The notes: a model not told the origin generated them from the letters alone. 64,000 bases of DNA from Phytophthora sp. 'mugwort' (GCA_033558025.1 JAUCEF010000001.1:3906001-3970000), one strand, 5' to 3'; positions 33,775 through 46,159 are shown, counted from the stretch's first letter. A program made the numbers and translations.

Positions 33775-36554
33775 CTATTTATCGATCTACTGTCGCAATT
33801 CCTCACAAGAGGCACCACGTGTTAAAAGCTCAGGCTTAAAAGACGATCCGTGCATTGTCATGTGCAAGTGTGCAAGCGGCCATCAATCTGAGGCTCTATA
33901 ACGCCATTAAATCCAGCAACTTTCCTGTACGCACCCGCCTCTCGTTCGGCATAACTGCGACATATTCTTGTGTCCTGTGTGCTCGGACACCGAAGAATTG
34001 CTTTCTGGATAAGGCCCATTATCCTTTCAAATGCAGAAGCCGCTTAAGCATGATACGTATTTGAAATCGAAAGTCGAAGCCGCGGGCTTTGCTTGAGGTT
34101 TTCAGGAAGGTGGGACCACTGAACGTTATCTTGTCCAAACTTGAAACAGCCATCGTTATTCCAACCATTAAGCTTTCAAAGAAGCATAATTCGGTGCAGC
34201 GTCAAATCGTCTTGCTTAGGTGGAGCGACAGTGACCCAAAACTGTGGGAGGCTAAAACGAATGCGCATTGCTGCTAGCTTTGGTCGTGTCGCTGCACGTT
34301 TAAACGGCGAAAATGGTGCAGTACCCCCAACAACTGAAAAAAATACGTAACAATCCAGCATTTAGTCGTTGTCTACTGGCGACTCTGGACCATTCTTTGC
34401 TGCAACAAGCGATTCTTTAAACTCAGTCGAGTTTGCTATGTCACCCAAGTTTTTTTTTTTTAATTTTTGCGTGGGATGTTGCCGCGCGAGCTGCCATTCG
34501 CACCGCTGCATGACGCTGCAATTGATTGAAAAGGTCGCGATAAGTGTAACACTCCCTTCAAAGCGGCCATCATAGTAATACATTAAATGGCGTATGAGGT
34601 CACTGGAAAATGAACCAGAAGGGAGCATTTCACCGCCCATCACGAATAGAATGGGGAACACGCCAGCAATCATAGTACCATTCTCATCCCATGCTACAAT
34701 GTCAACCCCTCTACCTATAATGGCAACATCAGCTTCGATTTTAACAACGTCCAGCATGGTAGTAATTATGGTAGATCTCACGTTGTCATTTTTGCACACT
34801 GCTGGCTGTAGAACGGCAGACTGTTGAATCACCACATCGTCTAAATCATCAACGCCGCTGCTAACATCGGTGCCATATCGCTCGGAATTAACAGCATCAT
34901 CAACAGCATGTAATGCAGCAGCATCACTTACAATTACATCGTTTTCAATGGCTTTTCTAGCATTGCCAACTTTTCCACCTCGTTTGTGAACCATCAACCT
35001 CAATTCCTTCTTTCCGGAAAAAAGATATGTGTTTTTTTCAGCACAGACAGCCATGAAAAAATGCTTGCACTTGGGAGTTCATACAACCTGCGAAATAGAA
35101 TTTTCGTTTTCTCCATTCTTATGAAGATCCAATAAAAGTGACGCGAGGTTTCGGATCAATATCTGTGATAAGGAGTACTTTCGCGCACGCTTGAGGACCA
35201 CTAGAAGGAAAACATGTTGCATGCCCACTGCAGTGTTTTCCAGAGAGAGGAAACACCAAACCAAAACAACGAGCTGGCAAAATGCAGTTTTTAGCAATTG
35301 CACTCAAAGGAAGTGATCCACAACATCCGTATTCATGTCCACCCTCGCTAGACTGAATTTGGACTTCCTCGGGTTAGACGCGCACTTGGAGGCGAATTCG
35401 ATCTGTATCATTGACTAGCTCAGGGTTAAGAAAATATACTTCGACCCGTCCGGTTGCACCAAAACTTGAGCGTGGTTTCTGACGGTATCATCCGATAAGT
35501 GACCAGATCGCGTTGTATACCCGGCTTCCAACAGACGAAATGATTCCGGTCACGCGATAGCGGCAAGCATACGTGACTGCACTGAGGCCCAACAAGAAAC
35601 TCGCAACATGATGCGCAAGCAGAAATACAGCAGTGCGACGGATCAGCTTCTGTCGCAGTAGCTTGGCAGCGCGCATATTCTAATGTGCTCGGAGATGAAT
35701 CCAATGCGTTTACCAATCTTTCTCTGACTGATTTAATTTCACACACGTGCTCGTTATTAAAACGAACGCATCTGGATGACCTGCACATCAGTAATAGTAA
35801 GCTAAAGCCTATTTTGGGTGGGTAGTGAATTGTTGACCTTTTATCATCAGCAAAAAATCTCTTCTTCAGTGATGCCACGTTTGTCCAGTATCGTTTCTGC
35901 TAAATCTAGCAGGCGATCGTCAATTGACTACACACCACTTGGGCCGGGAGTCTCCACGGAGTCACCACCTTGTTCGTCCATGGGTGCTCAAGTTGTTCCG
36001 GGTCCGCCATCAGAGCGGGATTCTTCGTGCACAACCTTCTTCTTCTGTTCGGCCCGATATTTGCGCATGTAGTCGCACATATATTGTTTCTGGTGTTGGC
36101 GCTGCGTCGCCTTCAATGCAACTTGGGAAGGTACACAAGACTCCGCGGCATCACCACCTTGCCCGCTGGCGTTCGCTGCATGGAAAGCATCAGAGCCAGA
36201 TTCTACCGTGCGGAGATTTTTATTCGCTCGATAATGGCGCATGTAATCTGCGTTCCGCTTTCGCTTCTTCAATGCAGCAGCAGCACTACTGTTTTCGTGG
36301 CTGGCCATTGTCGCAAGTGGGGAAAACAAAGCAAGTGTGGAGCAAGTCCGGACCAGTCGTTCAAAGAATATGATCATTTTTCATCTACTTGTTTTCCATC
36401 TACTTGTTGACGTCCGGCGACCACGACAAGCGCTCCTGAAAAAAATGAAGGTCTGTCTTACAATTACGCAGTACCGTGGAATTAAAGCCTTGAGGGCTGT
36501 CCATTCCTCATTCTTCGGTATTCCCAGTAAAGAATATTTCTTTAAGTTAGTTCG

Positions 36555-36900
36555 CTATGAAGTTCGTGTCCCTGTTGGCAAAAAAAAAAGAAGAAAAAAA
36601 GCGTGAAGTGCAACCAGCAGTGGTGAACCCTCTCTGCAGGCAGTTCTCCATGCCTCAGCGCACCATTCAATCCCTTTGAGTATGCCCACCGTATAAGGAT
36701 TTGGTTCACAGTCGACAATCCGATCCAGTGCGTGCTCCATTTACCCCGAACGGACCCCTTGGCGCTTGACGCAATATATGATTCATTGGTCGAGGCTGCA
36801 GCTTAACCGTCGCGTTTGGGGCATCTTGGCCACCCGCGCGTTGGTGGGACCAACGCCTTCCACGCAGCGGGATTAAGCATTGTCGATAAGTAGGCACATT
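36555..36900 (-). pseudogene. pogo/CENP-B-like transposase C-terminal fragment
   Basis: The frame at 36706-36897 has DAPNATVKLQPRPMNHIL, matching the LPPNTTSxLQPLDxGI block of pogo-type DDE transposases. One shift later 36740-36555 gives MEHALDRIVDCEPNPYTVGI and KGIEWCAEAW, the helices that follow. The upstream catalytic core is absent. Confidence 0.55.
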
Positions 36901-37019
36901 TGTCTACATTGCTCACATATATTCTGATTTAGATCGCGTAGCCAGTTTTGGAGCACAATCGTGGTTATCCACGCCCGTGCAGTTGACGAGTAGAGAACGT
37001 CAGCTGTTTTTATTATCAA

Positions 37020-39551
37020 GACAGTGGAGTTGACCAACTTGTCGATGAACAGAAACGACAGTTTGTCCGTTCCGGCAGCATTGGTGGGGTTATTCTCGGA
37101 ATCAGTACCGATTTGCCACTATCGTCTCGGAAGCAGTACCTGTTCCAAAACCAGAGCCAACACACGGCTACGACCCAGTGATCTTATGAACAGCCACCTG
37201 CTGAACGTGCGAGCGCCCAATACGGCACACTTCTTTGAACCAACTTCACACTTAAACAGAGCAACTAACGCACAAGAACCTACAACTTTCCTGCAGCTGA
37301 GAATGTCTTCCTCATCTCGCACGCTCATGGACCTGCTTGGAGAGTGCAGAACGTCCGAGATGACGATCGGCTTGCCATTTGGGTCTGGCAAAAGGGCGAC
37401 ACATTTTTTGCAGGATTACACGTACAATGCCAACACTCATTGTGTTGTCAGCAGCAGCAGTGCTAAAATGAAAAAAAAACAGATGTGATGACCAAAGCTG
37501 CCCGCGGGAGGTTCGTGTTTCTGGGAAGAAAAAGTCACGACGGCTCTAAGTGCTACTGGGTTTCGTCGATTAATGACAAGCACAGTGACTTCTGCACGTC
37601 GACTGCTAAGCCCACGAAACGTCAACTCCAATCCAATTGTACACTTCGCGCTGCTATATTGGGAGACAGCAAGATTAAGCGCAAGGCAATGGTGTGTGTT
37701 TCAGACTAGAGATCCACCCCTACAATGCAGCAGGTCAATGCTGTATCGAGTGAAAGATGATATGTTGCAGTCTGCAGATGGAGATTGGGAACATTATTTT
37801 CGACGGCTACCTTTCATGCTTGCAGATCTTCGTGACTCAAAATCCTGGCACTTTTGTTTCCTTAGAGGTAAATCAACACGGACGTTTTCTGCGTGGTTTC
37901 GTGGCCATTGGAGCCAGTGTTGCGTCCCAGTCGGCTTTGTTACCTATGCTGGGTTTCGACGGTGCACATTCGAAGCACTCAAAATATAATGGCGTTGTAT
38001 TGTCACCTCTTGGACGAGATGGAAATAACCACAACCTGACTTTGGCTACGGCGTTGGTGAACGTAGAAAATGAGGCCAACATCTTTGTGGTTTTTGAAGC
38101 AGTGCAATGGAGCCTGGGTTGCGCTCAGTGACCGTGCAGTATTTTGCAATAGAAGCAATATAATAGGGGCAACGGAGCAATTGTACCAAACGACTGGGAT
38201 TCGTGTGCACCTACGATACTGTACACTACACATTATCCGCAACATGAAGAACAAATTCAAGTTTAGTGTCCAGGTGTTTGAAAATTCCGTTTGGTCAGTT
38301 CAAGGTGCCGTCAGCCATACCGAATATGCCACGGCTCTGCGGAATATTGCGCGGGATTTACGGTGATGGTGTCGTAGATTATCTAAAGGAAATTGGGCCC
38401 ATGGTTTGGACTGTTCACGCGAATATGACCACGTACATTGCCGTGGTCGACGAGAATGTGGTTATAACTTGTGAAAGCACGAGGTTTACAGAGCAATCAG
38501 CGGAGAAGGTAGTTCAATGGTTGAGCTAACGGAAGATGCTGGCATACGTGGTCATAATGTCGTATGTGTCAGCTGCAGTGCATCTGCTGAGGATTGCGAG
38601 AGTCATCCAAAAGATCAAGAGACGGAAGATCAAGATAAGTTATCGGAAGGAGAATGCGAATGTACCCACCCCACAGTAGGAAAACCCTTACCGATGTTTA
38701 AGTGGCGGGCTTCTAATTTCGTGGAAACTGACAACAACGCCATGCTCGAGAACGACGCCCGAAAGTCCGACCCATGTAGTGCATTTTACAAATTGGCTGT
38801 GAAAGAAATGATGAGGCTCAACGATCGTCGATTGATAATTTCGAGGTGGCAAAAGGATGGCAGAGTTCTTACGCCGTGTGCAAAGGCTAAATGGACAGAC
38901 GAGAAGAAGCGCGTTGGTGAGTACATGGTGGTGAGATCAAGCGAGTCTGTATCGTACGTATTTCATCCAGGGGCTATAACGAGAAGTCGAGAAGTGCACG
39001 TGAACACTCCTTCCTGCACCTGCGCGACTTATGATCAGACTAGGATGGCTTGCCGACACATATTCGCTGCTTTGCGTGACCGAGGTCAGCAGACAAACGC
39101 GCTACGTGCTTTTCATCCAGCTTACTTGGTCACCACATACGCTGCACCTTTAACGATACGAGTATTGCATTTCGTATTCCTTACGCTCGCCCTTACCAAG
39201 CTTTTAAACCGTCTCAATACTACAAATCAGCCGGACGCCGAATTACCCGACGTTTTCCAAGTGCTCGAGAGACAAGAAAAAAGTCAACGTACGTATGCAA
39301 GACATCCCGGAAAAGCGGGTATAACAGACGAACGTACCGAAGGCATGCTAACGGATCTGACGAGGTGAACTCCAAACTGGTTCCTTTCATTTTCGAGCTT
39401 CCAAGCAGTAGAAACGACAATACCACCAGTTCGATTGTCAACGAACCGACCGTGTTTGAAGACGAACGAAACGTGGGAGCTGCAAATCTGGTAGTGTTGG
39501 AGACCCAACATGACGACACCACGGAACTCTCAACTACAGAACAAACAAACG
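37020..39551 (+). pseudogene. MULE transposase relic, longest in the window
   Basis: The order is N-terminal WRKY/FLYWCH-like region (37300-37720, with FVFLGRKSHDGSKCYWVSSI), linker, DDE core with PMLGFDGAHSKHSKYNG (37757-38131, first Asp), IFVVFEAVQWSLG, VALSDRAVFCNRSNIIGA (38070-38366, second Asp), and the C-terminal part 38517-39368. About four frameshifts break it. The end is overrun by a gypsy gag fragment whose border lies near 39552. Confidence 0.75.
38517..39368 (+). pseudogene. MULE C-terminal half with SWIM zinc finger
   Basis: This 283-residue open frame holds FKWRASNFVETDNNAM and a SWIM zinc finger, CTCATYDQTRMACRHIFAAL (CxC...CxH). SWIM domains help Mutator-like transposases bind DNA. 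The frame's first 40 residues, rich in Asp and Glu, may belong to a linker. It is the longest intact piece of a transposase in the window, but it has no DDE residues and is not a gene on its own. Confidence 0.7.
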
Positions 39552-40330
39552 AATACGCCCAGCTCTTAGCACGACCGCTAAGGTTGTAGAGGGCGAAAGC
39601 TACTCGGATATGCTCGGAAGAGATGAGAGCCGCATCCATTACGAGCTCAACTTCTCGCACCGTGGAGGTTTCACCTTCCTTCCCCTCCTACGGGTTTACC
39701 TGCAGCCTCAACGGTTTGGGGTTGACCGGTTTCGGCTCTGCGGCCGGAAACCTGCAGGTTGCTCCGAACGTGTTCGATGAGCCCTTTCTCGTACATGTCG
39801 CACGCGTTCACGCGCTCGACCTTTCTGCTTGCGAGGACGACGCCAAGCTGAGCAAGGCATACATGCCAAAGATGCCTGTATCTTCCGAACGGACTCAAAC
39901 TGTGAGTCGCTGGGCAGATGGGGAACTCATTCCGGTCCATGCTGCTAGGACCTCAGAGGTTTCAGGTAGTCACCCGCGTAGACGTGTGTTGACTACAAAA
40001 TGCTACCAAGTGTGACGGGGCACACAACACCTTGCGCAAAAGTAGTGTAACTTCCATAGAGTATGCAAACTCTAAGTGACGGCAGCTCACAAGCCCCTTG
40101 TCTGAAGGGACTGTTACCAAATTAGGTAGATATAAGACTGGATATATTTATAGGTGTTCTCCTGAATGCTTCTACATATTAACTGTAAATTTCCTATAAC
40201 GTTTCTTACACGTTATCCTATTGGGTGCCTGTGAGGTCCCTGTACCATATGTGTGGTACCATCCGTGACGTCATTGCAGTGACGTCTTAGTTATGTTGGC
40301 TACACTAATGTATTTGGGTACACCACTGTG
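39552..40330 (-). mobile_element. gypsy C fragment: LTR plus start of gag
   Basis: On the minus strand an LTR-like region (about 40330-40011) is followed by TTGGTAGCA, the primer-binding region. A gag start follows with MDRNEFPICP and VERVNACDMYEKGLIEHVRS, then EVELVMDAALISSEHIRVAF and LSGRAKSWAY, where it ends abruptly. The same LTR and gag start occur in direct orientation at 58473-59200. The fragment ends inside gag and lies against the tail of a MULE. Confidence 0.75.
40011..40330 (-). repeat. LTR of gypsy C (truncated copy)
   Basis: The plus strand begins TGTGACGGGGCACACAAC and aligns, reversed, with the LTR at 58473-58741. Shared blocks include ATGACGTCA, CCCAATAGGATAAC, TAATATGTAGA and GTGTGTTGTGTGCCCCGTCACA read across the end. 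The outer end near 40330 is unclear and lies next to a run of 13-14 C. Confidence 0.65.
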
Positions 40331-40479
40331 AAGAGTGGCTTGGCATTCTTCATGTACCCCCCCCCCCCTCACACCCGCAGAAAAACTTCGTTTGAACCAG
40401 GTGTCGGTTGCAGATTGGGACTCTACCAAAAACAGCATAGTTTCATGACACAAACTGATTTGCCTGGTATTTTGTTTCA

Positions 40480-41673
40480 TCAAATTCCGTGCATTTGTGT
40501 CGTAAATGTGTCATCTCGAAGCTCCAGAATTCGGACAAAAATGGTGTGGCAATTGAGAAGTACTTCTGGACAAACTTCCTTGAATGCATTTGCAATACCC
40601 TGTGTCCTACTGCCAGACGACAACGTTAGGTCAATGCAAAAAAAAAACAGTTGTGCAAAGCGTTGAGCTGTCGAAACATAGTAGTGTAGCGTCTTTGGGT
40701 GCTCCGTCTTGACAAACATCCAAGAAATGAACGTCTTGGAGTACTGCTTACGCGAGTAGATCGTCGTGTACGTGGCGAAATCCACGAGTGTCCATCCACC
40801 TACAACACAATGCGAGTAGCGAATATTTACACAACAAACAGCCATTACAAATTCGGCCTTTTGCTTACCAAAACACAACTTGTAGGTGCCGTCCGTGGCA
40901 CCAATGATACCAACGTCTCTCATGGCCTTTGACCGCATTACGGAACATATACCGCGACGTCAAACCAAGCCAAACGACGTTCCCTCTTGCCATCTTCGTC
41001 AATAATATCGTGCTCAAAGCACTCCAAAGCGATGACCCCGTGTTGGAACTGGCGACGTTTTTTACTAAATTGAGCAGCATCCCCCTCGCTTCCTATGAAG
41101 CCTGAGCTGCTATTATCTTAAAAAAAACTCACTCGGTGATGTTCACAAATGCGTGTACACCCACTCGAGCAGAGTAGCGAAGTTTTTTTTATCTCCCAGC
41201 CACCTACATATATATCATTCGCATCCGCATCGTTGTTAACATTACAACTAGCACCACATAAGCTATGAACATTTAAATACCTGACTCTTTCTTCCGAAGG
41301 GCTGCTTTTCTGGTCTTGAACTGGTTGTGGTTTGGCAGAAGCTGCATCATCTTGGGGTTGTCTGCGTGTCGACCAACAAGTAGCTTGAAACGTTTTTGGC
41401 CCAGCGCCCCCACTAAGAATGCCCCACCTCGCTCTTTAAGGTGCCACGAATCCCACGATGTTTAACCAGAGTAGCACCACGTTCTGCCTCCACATGCTCC
41501 CCTGTATCCTCTAAAACGAACTGAACTCCAGCACCATCACCTTCCTCACCTTCGACCTTACTTAGCCGCAGCCATTTAGGACACTCCACGTGAGACGTAC
41601 AGCAACATATGCGTGTCGCGTTACCAGCATTGCCGTAGTTGTACTTCTTGTTCTTGTTTTTTTTTTTAGGCAT
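40480..41673 (-). pseudogene. MULE transposase relic, minus strand
   Basis: The N-terminal frame (41673-41413) starts with a basic PKKKNKNKKY and has VQFVLEDTGEHVEAERGATL and KHRGIRGTLKSEV. The middle gives FRNAVKGHERRWYH (40865-41080). A shift then leads to RDVGIIGATDGTYKLCFGKQ (40480-40938), with the DGT-type first-Asp block, and to VGGWTLVDFATYTTIYS. The 3' part is absent, cut off at the gypsy C fragment. Confidence 0.65.
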
Positions 41674-42503
41674 CCATCTAAGACATCAATACCAATCTAG
41701 GCTTCCTCTACTGTGGGGAATACCTCGCAGACTACGAATGCCTGTCGAGGCGAGGCGGCCTGCATTGCTGCAGGGCATCCTCGTCTGATGACGCGGCGAA
41801 GTCAGTTGCGCTGTCCTCCTCGGACCTTCTGATGTTGAGCGCGACTTGATGAATGGCCAGGTCGTTACTCAGTTTGACGCCGGCCAGTCATTTACTCGAA
41901 CTATACCCTGTTTTGTAAGATTTTACTTAGACCTCGCCTCTTTTCGATTTATTCTCACCGTCGCCAAGATTTACTCTAAGTTAAGCCACAACCATGCTAC
42001 GATGCACGTGTTGCCATGTCATCGCTTGCTCCATCGCACACTTCAAGATGCGCACTTCAACTTGGACAGTAGGGCATTAGCCTAAATTTGTGATTTATGA
42101 TGGCTTTTTAGCGAATTGCATACCTTTGTCATTTTTTGTGAGGCGAATCGCTCGCGTTTCGGCCGGAATCGACAATTTGCTGTAGTAGGATTTCGTTGCG
42201 TTCTAAAAAGCTTAAGGTTTCTTTTGGATTCTCGTGATGAAATTTGAAACGGCCTTTTTTTCTCGTCCTGAAACTCGTTTTCGTTCTGCAGCTTAAATGC
42301 TCTAATATATGGTGTCAAGTGTTCAATCCATAAGTCAGAAGTTACCGATTCAAATTTTTCCAGCCAGTAAGAAGTACGGTATTGTAAATCCGTGTTCCAT
42401 GAGGAACACCCTCTGTAGAGCCTACCTCCGTGAAGAGGCTATAAATGCCCATTGTACTCCATAATACCAACAATGCACTTCAGACTAGACGACAGCACTG
42501 AAT
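41674..42503. other. intergenic region downstream of the formyltransferase gene
   Basis: I see no gene here. A plus-strand frame at 41846-42085 and a minus-strand frame at 42082-42318 have no recognisable content. The region marks the border between the transposon graveyard and the second gene island. Confidence 0.5.
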
Positions 42504-44133
42504 CTATAGCTTGCAGTTGACAGGTCTGGTCGTCACCTTCTCGAACCGCTCGCGTTGCATGTTCTTCAATCGGTATCCATTGCAGAAATCTAGGGCAGCT
42601 CCAACTTTGCGATCCGCTTGTTGCAGCTTTGTAATCAACAACCACGAATCATCTGCGCATCGGAGCCAAAGGGCATGACGTTTTTTCTCGAAGAAAAAAC
42701 TCCCGGTCACAGCTGGCCCGTTGTGAGCCTCGTCAACTTCAACTGTAAGGGGATGTTGAGTTAGTAGGTAAACACATGCTGACAGCAGAACAAGTTTTGT
42801 TAGGAAACAGTTCAAAACACACAACGCACCGGATTGCAGTTCTTCGGTCGTCGGGAGTCGAATCTCTATCAGTTTGACCACCTTTCCTCTAAACTGGACG
42901 TTCACTCCGACTGAGTTGCTCAATGCCTGCCACCGCTACTTCGTCAAAAATTAATTACGCAACCACGAATGAAGTGTTAGCTAGCCACTCCGTGAATTTT
43001 GTGTCAGAATGCTGAAGTCAATACATGGAAAATATCACGAGCCGATTCGTTGAGGGATATAATGCCATCCTTGAACGTCAGCTTGGGAGCCTTGCAGGCC
43101 ATGCTGCCATCCTGAGCTACTGCTGTCTTCTTGCGGGCAGGCAAATCAGCCAAGGTTTCCACGATGCTATCGGCACCGAAGTCTGCGAGCCCTTTTGCCA
43201 GACTATATATTCAAAAGGATCATAGAAATAGTTATTCGCCAATCGAAGAAAAAAAGTTGTCAGTTTGATCATACTCCTGGCACTGGATACCGGGCTTGAT
43301 GTCGTAGGGCTTCTGGAGCAAAATACGCCCAACATCGAAAGCCGTCGGGTCGATCTCGATCACTGACACTCCGGTTGTCGGGTCACCGTTTATCAGAGCA
43401 TGATGGATCGGTGCAGGGCCGCGGTACTGCAATCATCAAGCAGCAGCATGAACGCTAATACTCTGGCCTGAGCTTCATCTTCAAGGCACCAGCGCTCCCC
43501 GTACCTTTGGAAGCAAAGACGGATGCATGTTGATTGCACCGTGATGCAGGTTTTTCAGCATATGCGGGTGCTAAAAAATAACGACAAAGTGTCGGCATGA
43601 CCAATGAACATCAACGCCAATGGACGAGAAGTTGTGACTTATATCTGACAACAACCAACATACCAGGAAATAGCCGAAGGACACGACCACGCCCACGTCA
43701 AAATGGTCCGTCACGGGGAAGGCCCAGCTCTTGAGCGACTTGAGGTGCGACGGCGTGTCGAAAACCTTGAGTCCACAGCGTTGCGCGAACTTCTTGACAG
43801 GCACCGGCTCGTCCTTCTTGCGGCCATTCACGGGGCGGTCTGACGGGCACACAACCTCGATGTGCTCCACCAGGCGGTCGTTGCCCTGCTCCCCATTGCT
43901 GCAGCACACACAAACATAATCAGGAATGGGGGTACGGGAGCCACACGCTCCAACCGGTGCGCGCACCTGTTCGCATACAGCGACTTGAGCGTGGCGAGCG
44001 AAACGTCGTCCGTGCCGAAGAACAGCACGCGGTATGGCGGCTGGCCGGGCGCAGCGAGCGAGAAGTGCCGACTGCCCAGCGATGGGTATGCGTGCGCGGC
44101 GTGTCGCCAAGCTGTGGTTGTCATTTGCGGCAT
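42504..44133 (-). CDS. MTFMT: methionyl-tRNA formyltransferase, mitochondrial
   Basis: Seven exons join in phase to 377 residues: 44133-43967, 43898-43664, 43570-43505, 43426-43275, 43202-43025, 42926-42830 and 42742-42504. All six introns have GT-AG ends and are 68-98 nt. The enzyme formylates Met-tRNA for organellar translation initiation. The N-terminus has a basic leader before YRVLFFGTDDVSLATLKSLY. Exon 3 carries HHGAINMHPSLLPK with the catalytic Asn and His. Exon 4 opens YRGPAPIHHALINGDPTTGV and has FDVGRIL with the catalytic Asp. The C-terminal domain has HALWLRCADDSWLLITKLQ and ALDFCNGYR. Length and order fit the family. The start ATG at 44133 is the first that gives a targeting-type leader. 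Confidence 0.93.
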
Positions 44134-44419
44134 TTATTAGAGACTCTAATTTTAAAGTAGGAGGGGTTACGGTTTGAGTACAGCGGGGTACGGTGTGTTT
44201 ACGTTAGTCACCTTTGGGTGTATTGTTTTTGGATAAAAGCCAGCTTTGCACGTCCTTTTCATTGGGCAATACCAGGGAATGTTCTGGTCTGAATACTTAC
44301 TTTTTTAAAGTGCCGCGCCATTTTTGCTCTTTTCGCAGACCCTTCCAGCGAGGAATTCTCCCAGTTGTCGCCGCGTGCCTTCAGGCATCAGCTCAGGCAT
44401 ACACGGCGTAAACAACACG

Positions 44420-45322
44420 ATGAACTTCGCAGGGAACTCGAGCCAGGCCGAAACCCCTGCTTCTACCTCATCGGCGGCAGTTCCGGCACCAATGCCTGCG
44501 ACGACGACGACGACGACTGCGGACACGCAGGATGACGTGCAGCCCTCGAACGCGCCGTACATCTGTACGCAACCGACACCCAACGCGGCGATGAAAACGG
44601 CTTCGACGTTGCCACCGATCGCCATGGCGCAGCCGCTGGGTAACATAAGCCATATCCAGTCGCACCTGCCCGGCGGCAGCAACATTCCCGTGAACCCGAA
44701 CGCTCCACAAGTTATCTACCAGGGCGGACCCAACCGCGCAATTCCGAGCCACCCGTACGTGACGGTCATGACCATGACCCCAATCGGACCTTCGGACGAT
44801 GCTGAGGTCGACAACATGCGTTTCGAATTCCTGCAGAAGTGTCGATGGATGGCGGGCTGCTTGATGGCGTATTACGTGGCAACCTTCTTGTTCCTGCAGC
44901 CGTTTATCTTAGGCACGTTGGGTCTGCTGACGGCGTTTATGGGCTACTACGGCTCACGACCGCCTGTGGATGCGATGCGGTTCAAGTGGCTGCGTTGGTA
45001 CATTTGGGCGAACTACGTCATGCTGATCCTCAACATGTGGCTGCTGGTCCTGACATTGGTTTTCTCGGGCAGCATGTTCACCCACGCGGACTACAACGGC
45101 AGCGATAGCAGCGCCGGCGACGAGTACAAGGAGTCCACGTACTACTACTCAAATAGTGTCGGACTATTCATCGCACTGCTTGTGGGGGCCAATACGCTGA
45201 TGCATTTGCGTTGCTTGCGTACGGCACAACTCCTGGTAGCTGAGCTCGTAAATGCTGGAGTCGACCGGCATCAAGCTCATGTTGTGATGCTTGCGACGAC
45301 CAACCCCACCTCAGCGGTGTAA
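44420..45322 (+). CDS. four-pass transmembrane protein of unknown function
   Basis: The frame from the ATG at 44420 gives 300 residues. The first ~125 are rich in Thr, Ser, Ala and Pro with a poly-Thr run and look disordered. Then come two close hydrophobic segments (MAGCLMAYYVATFLFLQPFI, then GTLGLLTAFMGYYG), a third (NYVMLILNMWLLVLTLVF) and a fourth (SVGLFIALLVGANTLMHL). The tail is short. The frame extends upstream to 44324 but has no ATG there. The upstream neighbour is divergent (MTFMT, starts 286 bp apart). At about 44253 the sequence TTTTCATTGGGCAAT resembles the oomycete initiator (TCATT..NCA), which is only suggestive. I do not recognise the family. Confidence 0.8.
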   Translation: MNFAGNSSQAETPASTSSAAVPAPMPATTTTTTADTQDDVQPSNAPYICTQPTPNAAMKTASTLPPIAMAQPLGNISHIQSHLPGGSNIPVNPNAPQVIYQGGPNRAIPSHPYVTVMTMTPIGPSDDAEVDNMRFEFLQKCRWMAGCLMAYYVATFLFLQPFILGTLGLLTAFMGYYGSRPPVDAMRFKWLRWYIWANYVMLILNMWLLVLTLVFSGSMFTHADYNGSDSSAGDEYKESTYYYSNSVGLFIALLVGANTLMHLRCLRTAQLLVAELVNAGVDRHQAHVVMLATTNPTSAV

Positions 45323-45537
45323 TCAAACCGATTTATCTCGACAGCTATACCGCTGTTTAGGCTAGAGATTTAGCAAGGTGTTAGTGCGTGTGGATCAAGG
45401 AGAGGTCTGTCTGTTACAATACAAACCAATACATGTATTGCGATAGTGCTTGCGCAAATTTCAGCCAATTAAACGCCGTATTTCCTATAATTTCACATAG
45501 ATGTTATGCACTAGGCAAACAGCTTCCGCGTGGCAAC

Positions 45538-46159
45538 ATGTACTCGGTTTGGACGCGTGCGAACGCGGTGTTCTTTACGTCGCTGATGGCGCTGGCCATC
45601 ATGTGCACGCTCACTGCCATCAGCACGTTCCTTCATGAGCCTGCACCAGTCGTGCGTCGCCTGGAGGTGACCAAGCTGCACTCACTGCGCAACTATCGCG
45701 ACAAGGCGGACCGCGCCACACTCTCATTCGACCTGGATGCTGGTGCGTTCGTTGGGTGTAGTAAATATTGCTCTCTAATTATCTGCTAACTTTTTCGCTT
45801 ATGTGCATCTGCTGGCAGACCTCGGCTCTGTGTTCAACTGGAACGTCAAGCAGCTCTTCGTGTACGTGATGGCCGAGTTCGAGAGCGCCAGCAACGCCCG
45901 CAACCAGGTGGTGATCTGGGACAAGATCGTGCAGACCAAGGAGGCCGCCAGTCAGCTGCAGTTTCAGGATGAGGGCGTCAAATACTTCCTGGCCGACCAA
46001 CACGACGAGTTGCGTGGAGCCAACGTGACGCTCAGTCTCGAGTGGGACATCATGCCCGTATGCGGCCGCCTCTTTGTGCACTCGAGCGACACCAAATCCA
46101 ACTTCGAGCTGCCAGACAAGTACCAGGGCAAAGCCCCCAAGGCAGGTGGCCGCTTCTAG
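45538..46159 (+). CDS. SPCS3: signal peptidase complex subunit 3
   Basis: Two exons (45538-45742 and 45819-46159) join across a 76-nt intron (GTGCGT...GGCAG) to 181 residues, the usual length for SPC3/SPC22/23. This ER membrane protein supports the catalytic signal peptidase. The N-terminus has the family start MYSVWTRANAVFFTSLMALA, one membrane segment (about residues 12-32), then FLHEPAPVVRRLEV in the lumen. Exon 2 has VFNWNVKQLFVYVMAEFES, KYFLADQHDELRGANVTLSL (N-glycosylation site) and the end around GRLFVHSSDTKSNFELPDKY. The second exon would be missed by reading one frame because the intron holds a stop. Confidence 0.95.

Larger units (their letters stand above)
30457..36377 (-). mobile_element. 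Helitron-like element relic encoding a Rep-helicase protein
   Basis: Minus-strand fragments give the order of a Helitron polyprotein. First come basic repeats with DYMRHYRANK and CDYMRKYRAEQKKK (36377-35988). Next is a Helitron-like N region with FPILFVMGGEMLPSGSFSSD (35054-34362) and RIRFSLPQFWVTVAPP (34361-34176). An HUH-type box follows near 33882-33849, then a tyrosine box (EYQQNYMTKE, about 33230) in 33774-33184. Last is a Pif1-like helicase with P-loop GGAGPGKT at 31722-31699, a Walker B-like stretch VTDEVSMLG near 31500, and C-terminal parts to 30457. Many frameshifts separate them. I could not find the TC and CTRR ends with their hairpin. Confidence 0.7.

Noticed and set aside
40355..40380. 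Run of 13-14 C next to the gypsy C LTR
   Set aside because: Simple homopolymer; likely slippage and not a functional signal.
44324..44419. Upstream extension of the four-pass membrane protein
   Set aside because: The frame is open but starts with TTG; the first ATG is at 44420.
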